A stretch of 64,000 bases of DNA from Acidimicrobiia bacterium. Lineage in GTDB: Bacteria > Actinomycetota > Acidimicrobiia > IMCC26256 > PALSA-610. Location of the stretch: assembly GCA_027494135.1 (NCBI GenBank), contig JAOSJK010000001.1, positions 661,378-725,377 of the forward strand, in the 5' to 3' direction. Position 1 is the stretch's first letter. The number at the start of each line of letters is the position of its first letter. Under the pieces are notes generated by a model. It made no database searches. It was not told the DNA's origin and saw only the letters and a list, made by a program, of their open reading frames with translations. Made by a program: the position numbers and the translations under genes. Positions 58,323-64,000 of the stretch are shown piece by piece.

Positions 58323-59397
58323 GCAACGCCAGAACCTCCTCGACGGGCAGGCCGTCAACCCGCCGGCCTGCCCGGCCGACGACGGTGTCGGCGACGAAGA
58401 GGCTGTCGATCACCGCCTCCTCCGTCGCGTCGACCACCGCGCCGAAGAGCGGATCCAGCGCCGGCCCGACGAGCCCTCCGGCGGTCTCATCGCCGTCGCG
58501 CTCGCGACGCAGGCCCGTCGCGATCGCGACGAAGATCTCCCCGCTCCCGTGATGGGCCGTGGATCCGACGCGCGCGAGGCCGAGGCCGGCCCTGCGCGCC
58601 AACCGCTCACAGGCCCGACCGTCGAGTGGGGCATCCGTCGCGATCACGACGATGCAGGACCCCGCAGGTGCCCCGACGGCCCCGTCCGTCCCGTTCGTGG
58701 CGAGCGCCCGGCCCACCGGGCAGCCGTCGATCACCAGCCGCGCAGGCTCGCCGAAGTTCACGAGGGCCAGGACGCCGACCGTCCACCCCGTACCGTCGAG
58801 CAGCCTCGAGGCCGTTCCGACGCCTCCCTTGACACCGAATGCCACCATGCCGGTCCCGGCGCCGATCGCGCCCGACGCGATCACCCCCGGCACAGCGCAG
58901 TCGATCGCGGCACGTGCGTCGGCGACGGTCACCCCCATCGACCGCGCATCGGAGAGGTAGGAGTCGTCGCACTCGCCCACGACGGGTATGACCACGTCGT
59001 CCGTCCCGACCCGCGGCGAGGCGTCGATCATGGCCAGGACGGCCGCGTCGTACGCCCGCCCCACCGCCATCGTCGACGTGAGCATCACCGGAGCCTCCAA
59101 CAGGCCCCACTCCGCTATCTGCAGAGAGCCCGTCAGCTCTCCGGCGCCGTTCAGCACCGCCGCCCCGGCGGGAACCGGACGCTCGAAGAGGCTCGGCAGC
59201 GCGTCGGGGAGCACCGCCGTCACCCCGGAGCGGACCACGCCGCCAGGGCCGTCACTCCACACCGTCGTGTGACCGACGCGCACCCCGGGGACGTCGGTGA
59301 TCGCGTTCGCGGCGCCGGCGGGCAGCGTCCCGATAGCGACACCGAGATCGCGCGGCCTCGCTCTGGCCACAGGCCTACTCGTCGCGTCGGACCGCAC
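58288..59397 (-). CDS. P1/S58-family aminopeptidase (DmpA-like L-aminopeptidase/D-esterase)
   Basis: Intact 369-residue Ntn-type hydrolase. Family hallmarks: NAITDVPGVRVGHTTVWSD at the N-terminus, NGAGELTGSLQIAEWGLLEA, and the autocleavage site Gly-Ser in APAGSCIVVIATDAPLDGRA where Ser becomes the nucleophile of the processed enzyme. Relatives release N-terminal D- or L-amino acids from small peptides and amides, and some cleave beta-peptides. It converges on and overlaps the aminotransferase gene by 35 bases. GTG 59397 lies eight bases after a TACGCT -10 box. Confidence 0.9.
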   Translation of the reverse strand: MRSDATSRPVARARPRDLGVAIGTLPAGAANAITDVPGVRVGHTTVWSDGPGGVVRSGVTAVLPDALPSLFERPVPAGAAVLNGAGELTGSLQIAEWGLLEAPVMLTSTMAVGRAYDAAVLAMIDASPRVGTDDVVIPVVGECDDSYLSDARSMGVTVADARAAIDCAVPGVIASGAIGAGTGMVAFGVKGGVGTASRLLDGTGWTVGVLALVNFGEPARLVIDGCPVGRALATNGTDGAVGAPAGSCIVVIATDAPLDGRACERLARRAGLGLARVGSTAHHGSGEIFVAIATGLRRERDGDETAGGLVGPALDPLFGAVVDATEEAVIDSLFVADTVVGRAGRRVDGLPVEEVLALLRSGGPRLRSG

Positions 59398-59405
59398 GGA
59401 TCGGC

Positions 59406-59411
59406 AGCGTA
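59406..59411 (-). promoter_or_regulatory. -10 box, DmpA-like peptidase
   Basis: TACGCT on the minus strand, eight bases from GTG 59397; faces the deacetylase promoter 16 bases away. Confidence 0.4.
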
Positions 59412-59427
59412 CCGGCGGGCACCGGGT

Positions 59428-59433
59428 TACGGT
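59428..59433 (+). promoter_or_regulatory. -10 box of a leaderless promoter (deacetylase)
   Basis: TACGGT ends six bases before GTG 59440. Confidence 0.45.
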
Positions 59434-59439
59434 GCCCGC

Positions 59440-60510
59440 GTGTCACCGCGCATGCCCGCCGTCTGGACCGACCGCCACCGCCTTCACGCTCCCGGATTCG
59501 GTGTCTGGCTGGGAGTGGCCATCCCGGGCGACGAGGAGCCCGAGCGCGGCGATGCGCTGCGCGAGGCGCTCGACGCCTCCGGGTTCGACCGGCACGAGGC
59601 CACCGCTCACGGAGATGAACCCGTTCTCGCAGTTCACCGACCGGAGATGGTCGAGTTCCTCTCGCGGGCCCACCGCGACTGGGTGGTTGCGGGCCACCTC
59701 GACGATCCCGGTCAGCCTCTCGTCGTGCCGTACGTCTTCGCTCTGCCACAGGTGACGTCGGGGCGGAGGTGTCCCCGTCCGGCAGCGATCCGAGCGGAGG
59801 TGGGGACGTATGCGATGGACACGATGACGCCGATCGGACCGGGCACCTACGCTGCAGCCCGCGCCGCTGCGGACTGCGCCCTGACCGCAGCCGATCTCGT
59901 CCTGCAGGGCGCACCCGCCGCGTACGCTGCGGTCCGTCCGCCCGGCCATCACGCCGGCCGCGACTTCTACGGCGGCTCGTGCTATCTGAACAACGCGGCC
60001 ATCGCGGCGCAGCACCTCTGCGACAACGGCGCCGGCCGGGTCGCAATCATCGACATCGACGCCCACCACGGCAATGGGACCCAGGAGATCTTCTGGGACC
60101 GGGGCGACGTCTGGTTCGGCTCCGTGCACGTCGACCCTGGCGCCGGCTGGTTCCCCCACTTCGCCGGGTTCGCCGACGAGCGCGGTGCAGGCGCAGGCGC
60201 CGGTGCCACCCGCAACGCAGTCCTGGCTCCTGGCGCGGGCGACGACGAGTGGGTCCCCGCAGTGCGTGCCCTCGCCGACGAGGCGCTCGGTGGCCGGCCC
60301 GACGTGGTCGTGGTCTCCCTCGGGGTCGACGCGGCCGAGAGCGACCCCGAGAGCCCGCTCCGTGTCACGCTCTCGGGCTACCTGGCGGCGGGGGCGGCTC
60401 TGGCCGGCATCGGAGTGCGTACCGTGTTCGTCCAGGAAGGCGGGTACGACGTGGCCGCTCTCGGCGCCCTCGTCCTCGCCGTCCTCGACGGCTACGAGTC
60501 CGGATCGTGA
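59440..60510 (+). CDS. Histone-deacetylase-family protein, acetylpolyamine amidohydrolase-like
   Basis: Intact ~356-residue zinc hydrolase of the arginase/deacetylase fold. Catalytic segments: AAVRPPGHHAGRDFYGGSCY (general-base His pair), IDIDAHHGNGTQEIFW (zinc Asp and His) and VSLGVDAAESDPESPL (second zinc Asp), with QEGGYDVAALG near the end. Within the family, bacterial class II-type enzymes deacetylate N-acetylpolyamines or acetoin-related substrates. The neighbouring double aminotransferase and aldehyde dehydrogenases make an acetylpolyamine substrate attractive. GTG 59440 is fixed by a leaderless promoter; ATG 59452 is an internal alternative. Confidence 0.87.
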   Translation: MSPRMPAVWTDRHRLHAPGFGVWLGVAIPGDEEPERGDALREALDASGFDRHEATAHGDEPVLAVHRPEMVEFLSRAHRDWVVAGHLDDPGQPLVVPYVFALPQVTSGRRCPRPAAIRAEVGTYAMDTMTPIGPGTYAAARAAADCALTAADLVLQGAPAAYAAVRPPGHHAGRDFYGGSCYLNNAAIAAQHLCDNGAGRVAIIDIDAHHGNGTQEIFWDRGDVWFGSVHVDPGAGWFPHFAGFADERGAGAGAGATRNAVLAPGAGDDEWVPAVRALADEALGGRPDVVVVSLGVDAAESDPESPLRVTLSGYLAAGAALAGIGVRTVFVQEGGYDVAALGALVLAVLDGYESGS

Positions 60511-60521
60511 GGAGGAACGTG

Positions 60522-62351
60522 GTGCCCGAACCACTGAACCGCTGGGTGGGTCAGGACGAGAGCGGAGGGATCCAGTCGCCGGAGCGACCCGACACCGACG
60601 CCCCGCCGCACTGGCGGATCGAGGCGGTCGCCGCGACGGAGCGACCCCGCGACCTCGACCTCTCCCCCGACGGCACCCGGGCGGTGCTCGTCATCGACCG
60701 CGACACCTCCGACCTGTGGATCCTCGACCTCTCCACAGGTGTCCCCCGCAGGTTGACGACCGGTCGCGAGCCGGCCCCGTTCTGGGAGGACACCGCCCCC
60801 GTCTGGTCGCCCGACGGGTCGCTCGTCGCGTACGCAGACCAGGGAGGCATCTGGGTCGTGCCCTCGGCGGGTGGGCCGCCGCGCCGCCTCGCCTCGGCGG
60901 GAAGTCCGGTCTGGCTCGACTCCACGCGCCTGGTGGTGAGCGTCGAACACGAACGGAGCACGACGCTCGCCATCCTCTCCGTCGACGACCCCCTGCCGTC
61001 GACCCTGGTGCGCGGCAGCGGCGACTGCGGCGAGGTGACGGTGTCCCCCGACGGCCGTCACGTCGCCTTCACGTTCTCACCGCACGACGACCGCAACCGG
61101 AGCGAGATTCGCGTCGTCGACGTCGCCACCACCGAGGTACGCGCACTCACGGGGACGGCCGGGGTCCACGACCGCGGCCCGGTCTGGTCTCCCGACGGAT
61201 CGACGATCGCATTCGCTTCCGAGCGGACGGGCTGGTACGAGGTGCACGTCGTCGGCCTCGACGGCACACCGGCCCACCAGGTGACCTCGGATGCGTCCGA
61301 CTTCGCCGCACTGCAGTTCCTCGACCTCGAGAGCCTGGTCGCTACCCGGACGCGAGCGGGCGTGGCCGACCTCGTCACGTTGCGGGTCGGCGGAGACGTA
61401 GCGCTGCTCGCCGCCGGAGGCACCTGGGCGAACCCGCGCGCGCTGCCCGATGGCTCCGTCCTCGCCACCCACGAGGCCCACGACCAGCCTCCGCGAGTCT
61501 GCATCGTCGCCTCCGACGGCAGCGTGAGGCCTCTACTGGACCCGGCACCCCTGTCGATCGCGGTCGCGCCTCACGCGCATCCCGAGGTCGTCTCCTACCC
61601 GTCGTTCGACGGCACGGCGGTTCCCGGGTTCCTCTTCCGTCCCACGACCGCGTCGGCCGACGCCCCGGTCGCTGCGATCGTCTACCCCCATGGTGGACCG
61701 ACCTCGTACTACGGCGACGAGTGGGACGGCCACGCGCAGTACTTCGTCGACAAGGGCTACGCGTGGTTCGCCGTCAACTTCCGCGGGAGCACCGGGTACG
61801 GGCGCACCTTCGAGAGGATGAACCACGGCGAGTGGGGGGTCTCGGACACCAAGGACTGCCTGTCAGCGCACGACTACCTGTCTTCGCTCGACTGGATCGA
61901 CCCGCGCCGCGTCGCCATCTTCGGCGGGTCGTACGGCTCCTACCTCGCTCTGCTGTCGGTCACCGACGACCCGCTGCACCGATTCGCCGCCGCAGTCTGC
62001 AAGTACGGGGACTGCGACATCCTCACGTCGTGGGCCCAGGGCGACCGCGATGGTCGCCAAGACCTCGAGCGGATGATGGGCCACCCCTCCACGGCACGCG
62101 ACGAGTACAGGGCCGGTTCGCCCGTGCACCGGCTCTCCGGGGTCGAGGTCCCCCTGCTGATCGCTCACGGCGAGCGCGACGAGCGTGTGCACCCTGCCCA
62201 GTCGGAGGAGCTGGTGACGGTGCTACGGCGGCTCGGCAAGCAGTTCGAGTACCTGACCTACCCGACCGAGGGTCACGGGCTCCTGCGCGCCGGGCCGCAG
62301 ATCCACTTCTACCGGCGGCTGGAACGATTCCTCGACTGGTACCTCCTCTGA
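60522..62351 (+). CDS. S9-family prolyl oligopeptidase
   Basis: Intact 609-residue serine peptidase. The N-terminal half is a WD40-like beta-propeller (repeats such as APVWSPDGSLVAYADQGGIW and GPVWSPDGSTIAFASERTGW); the C-terminal half is an alpha/beta hydrolase with YPHGGPTSYYGDEWD, nucleophile in AIFGGSYGSYLALLS, Asp in AHGERDERVHPAQSEE and His in YPTEGHGLLRAG. It cleaves short peptides in the cytoplasm; no signal peptide is present. The AGGAGGAA site overlapping the deacetylase stop favours GTG 60522 over 60519, and shows the two genes share an operon. Confidence 0.92.
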   Translation: MPEPLNRWVGQDESGGIQSPERPDTDAPPHWRIEAVAATERPRDLDLSPDGTRAVLVIDRDTSDLWILDLSTGVPRRLTTGREPAPFWEDTAPVWSPDGSLVAYADQGGIWVVPSAGGPPRRLASAGSPVWLDSTRLVVSVEHERSTTLAILSVDDPLPSTLVRGSGDCGEVTVSPDGRHVAFTFSPHDDRNRSEIRVVDVATTEVRALTGTAGVHDRGPVWSPDGSTIAFASERTGWYEVHVVGLDGTPAHQVTSDASDFAALQFLDLESLVATRTRAGVADLVTLRVGGDVALLAAGGTWANPRALPDGSVLATHEAHDQPPRVCIVASDGSVRPLLDPAPLSIAVAPHAHPEVVSYPSFDGTAVPGFLFRPTTASADAPVAAIVYPHGGPTSYYGDEWDGHAQYFVDKGYAWFAVNFRGSTGYGRTFERMNHGEWGVSDTKDCLSAHDYLSSLDWIDPRRVAIFGGSYGSYLALLSVTDDPLHRFAAAVCKYGDCDILTSWAQGDRDGRQDLERMMGHPSTARDEYRAGSPVHRLSGVEVPLLIAHGERDERVHPAQSEELVTVLRRLGKQFEYLTYPTEGHGLLRAGPQIHFYRRLERFLDWYLL

Positions 62352-62379
62352 TACAGGCACCGGTTCACGACCCCCCGCT

Positions 62380-62407
62380 TGACAAGCAACGTCGCGGGTC
62401 GAAGAAT
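62380..62407 (+). promoter_or_regulatory. Sigma-70-type promoter of the solute-binding protein gene
   Basis: TTGACA (62380-62385), 16-base spacer, AAGAAT (62402-62407). The -35 matches the consensus fully; the -10 lacks the first T. A leader with GGGAGGGG follows to ATG 62451. Confidence 0.5.
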
Positions 62408-62450
62408 CGCCCGGCCGGCGACCGTGTGGCCGCCACCGGGAGGGGACGGC

Positions 62451-64000
62451 ATGACTCGTCGCAGACAGCACCTACGCACTGCCCTCGCGGTCGCCGTGGT
62501 CACCTCCACGATGGCCGTTCCCGCGGCTGCGCCGGCCGGCGCCCAGGAGAAGTCGACGTTCACCGTCGGCGTCATCCAGGACATGGATGCGTTCAATGTC
62601 ACACTCGGCGTCACCCTCTCGTCGTTCGAGGCGTGGAACAACCACTACCCGACCCTGACCGACAAGTCCGAGGACGACTTCTCGGTCGAGCCGAGTCTCG
62701 CCGAGTCGTGGACCGGGTCGGCGGACGGCCTCACATGGACCTACAAGCTCCGCGAGGGACTGACGTGGTCTGACGGCGAGCCGCTGACCGCCGAGGATGT
62801 CGTCTACACGATCAACCGCTCCCGAGACGAGGAGTGGTCGAACCACTACAGCACCGTGGCGAACATCACCGCCGAGGCGACGGACGAGCTCACCGTCGTG
62901 CTGACCTCGTCTGAACCCGACCCCAAGCTCCCCGTGATGGACGTCTACATCGTGCCCCCGCAGGTCTACGAGGGCCTCGACGCCGACGCGCTCTCCGCCC
63001 ACAAGGCCATCGACGACCCGGGCGGCGGCCCGTTCGTGATGAAGGAGTGGAAGAAGGGCCAGTTCTGGCGGATGGAGGCGAACGACAGCTACTGGCGTGG
63101 CCGCCCTGCCGTCGACGAGCTGATCTTCCGTGTCTACACGAACCCCGATGCGCTGATCGCTGCCCTCAAGTCGGGCGAGATCGATGCGACGGGCGACATC
63201 CCGGCGAACCAGTTCGATCTGCTCAAGAACGAGTCCGACATCACCGTGATCGCAGGCAACCAGGGTGGGTTCAACGAGCTGTCGATCAACGCCGGTGACG
63301 GGCTCGGCGACTTCCACCCGGCCGTTGCCGACCCGATCGTGCGCCGCGCCATCGCCCACGCCATCGATCGTCAGACCCTCCTCGACCGGGTCCTGAACGG
63401 GCTCGGCAGCCTCACCCCCGCGATGTCCACCTCCGCCTCGCCGGAGTGGGACCTCGTGCTGCCCGAAGCCGAGCAGTACGGCTTCGATCCCGACACCGCC
63501 AGGCAGCTCCTCGAAGACGCCGGGTACGTAGACACAGACGACGACGGTGTCAGGGAGGACCCCGACGGCCGACCGCTCGAGTTCCGCTACCTCTCGCGTT
63601 CCGAATCCGAGCTCTCGGCACCGCTGGCCGACTTCATCGGCGAGTGGCTGAAGGACATCGGGATCGAGATCAAGATCGAGGTGCTCAGCGACACGCAGCT
63701 CACCCCGCGCATCGCCGAGGGTACCTACGAGATGTTCGTGTGGGGCTGGGTGCCGTACGTGGACCCCGACCCGATGCTCTCGTACTTCACGTGCTCCGAG
63801 ATCAGCGACGACCCGGAGTCACCGGGCTGGAACGACGCCAACTGGTGTGATCCCGAGTACGACCGCCTCTACAAGGAACAGAACCGCGAGCTCGATCCCG
63901 AACGGCGTCACGAGATCGTCCAGGAGATGCTGAAGATCTTCCACGACTCGGCCTCCTACGTCGTGCTCTTCAAGACCGACGACCTGAACGCGTTCCGGAA
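62451..64000 (+). CDS. ABC transporter substrate-binding protein, family 5 (oligopeptide/dipeptide type), 3' truncated
   Basis: The frame is open from ATG 62451 to the window end (516 codons) without a stop. Residues 1-31 are a Sec signal peptide (ALAVAVVTSTMAVPAAAPAGA). SBP_5 features: SVEPSLAESWTGSADGLTWT, TYKLREGLTWSDGEPLTAEDV, GGGPFVMKEWKKGQFW, NPDALIAALKSGEIDATGD and VRRAIAHAIDRQTLLDRVLN. An EF-hand-like loop (DTDDDGVRED) follows a helix near residue 360, common in this family outside Gram-negatives. There is no lipobox Cys, unusual for a Gram-positive binding protein, so it may be held otherwise. The ligand could be peptides; permease genes are expected beyond the window. Confidence 0.9.
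   Translation, partial: MTRRRQHLRTALAVAVVTSTMAVPAAAPAGAQEKSTFTVGVIQDMDAFNVTLGVTLSSFEAWNNHYPTLTDKSEDDFSVEPSLAESWTGSADGLTWTYKLREGLTWSDGEPLTAEDVVYTINRSRDEEWSNHYSTVANITAEATDELTVVLTSSEPDPKLPVMDVYIVPPQVYEGLDADALSAHKAIDDPGGGPFVMKEWKKGQFWRMEANDSYWRGRPAVDELIFRVYTNPDALIAALKSGEIDATGDIPANQFDLLKNESDITVIAGNQGGFNELSINAGDGLGDFHPAVADPIVRRAIAHAIDRQTLLDRVLNGLGSLTPAMSTSASPEWDLVLPEAEQYGFDPDTARQLLEDAGYVDTDDDGVREDPDGRPLEFRYLSRSESELSAPLADFIGEWLKDIGIEIKIEVLSDTQLTPRIAEGTYEMFVWGWVPYVDPDPMLSYFTCSEISDDPESPGWNDANWCDPEYDRLYKEQNRELDPERRHEIVQEMLKIFHDSASYVVLFKTDDLNAFR

Overview
The window is high-GC DNA with GTG/TTG starts, frequent stop/start overlaps (ATGA, GTGA) and TANNNT -10 boxes 6-8 nt before start codons (leaderless promoters). 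With menaquinone genes, an actinobacterial energy-coupling factor (ECF) transporter and a candidate sortase-anchored surface protein, this points to Actinomycetota; an Acidimicrobiia-like lineage is my guess. I see no rRNA, tRNA, CRISPR array, phage or insertion sequence.

Layout. 0-4.4 kb: 3' part of a molybdopterin oxidoreductase (thiosulfate/polysulfide/sulfite type), then a flavin/2Fe-2S subunit and a GltD-like subunit. 4.4-8.1 kb: NUDIX hydrolase, EamA exporter, HAD phosphatase and acyl-CoA dehydrogenase, all minus strand. 8.2-14.3 kb: a cobalamin locus. A B12 riboswitch precedes a secreted protein that combines an alpha-toroid domain, an LPRTG-type anchor and a DUF4430 beta-domain (the architecture of transcobalamin/intrinsic factor), divergent from an ECF transporter (T, fused A-A, S). 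14.3-18.1 kb: two crotonases, a nuclease lipoprotein and an MFS carrier. 18.1-26.5 kb: a nearly complete menaquinone cluster (menG, menF, menD, menH, menA, menB, menE; no menC) with a MerR-type regulator. A palindrome upstream of that regulator recurs between menB and menE. 26.5-32.1 kb: a DSD1-like PLP enzyme and three paralogous amidases. 32.1-41.3 kb: HDOD protein, full-length Lhr helicase, a small coiled-coil protein, two FMN-barrel proteins, a GGDEF cyclase and an SDR. 41.3-48.2 kb: ilvBNC behind a leader-peptide attenuator, an MFS exporter and ilvD. 48.3-64 kb: M14 peptidase, then an RpiR-controlled catabolic cluster (two aldehyde dehydrogenases, a ThDP enzyme, a double class-III aminotransferase), a DmpA-type peptidase, an acetylpolyamine-amidohydrolase-like deacetylase, an S9 peptidase and a peptide/polyamine-type binding protein cut by the window end.

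Two window-wide features matter to any reader. First, a perfect inverted repeat (16-nt arms, 5-nt loop) occurs five times, each next to stop codons; it looks like a dispersed bidirectional terminator or REP-like family. Second, about 20 of roughly 50 genes, including core ones (menD, ilvB, ilvC, lhr), carry one-base frameshifts, many in homopolymer runs and in both directions. I read these as sequencing or assembly errors, not decay, so broken genes are annotated over their full inferred span with the break stated.
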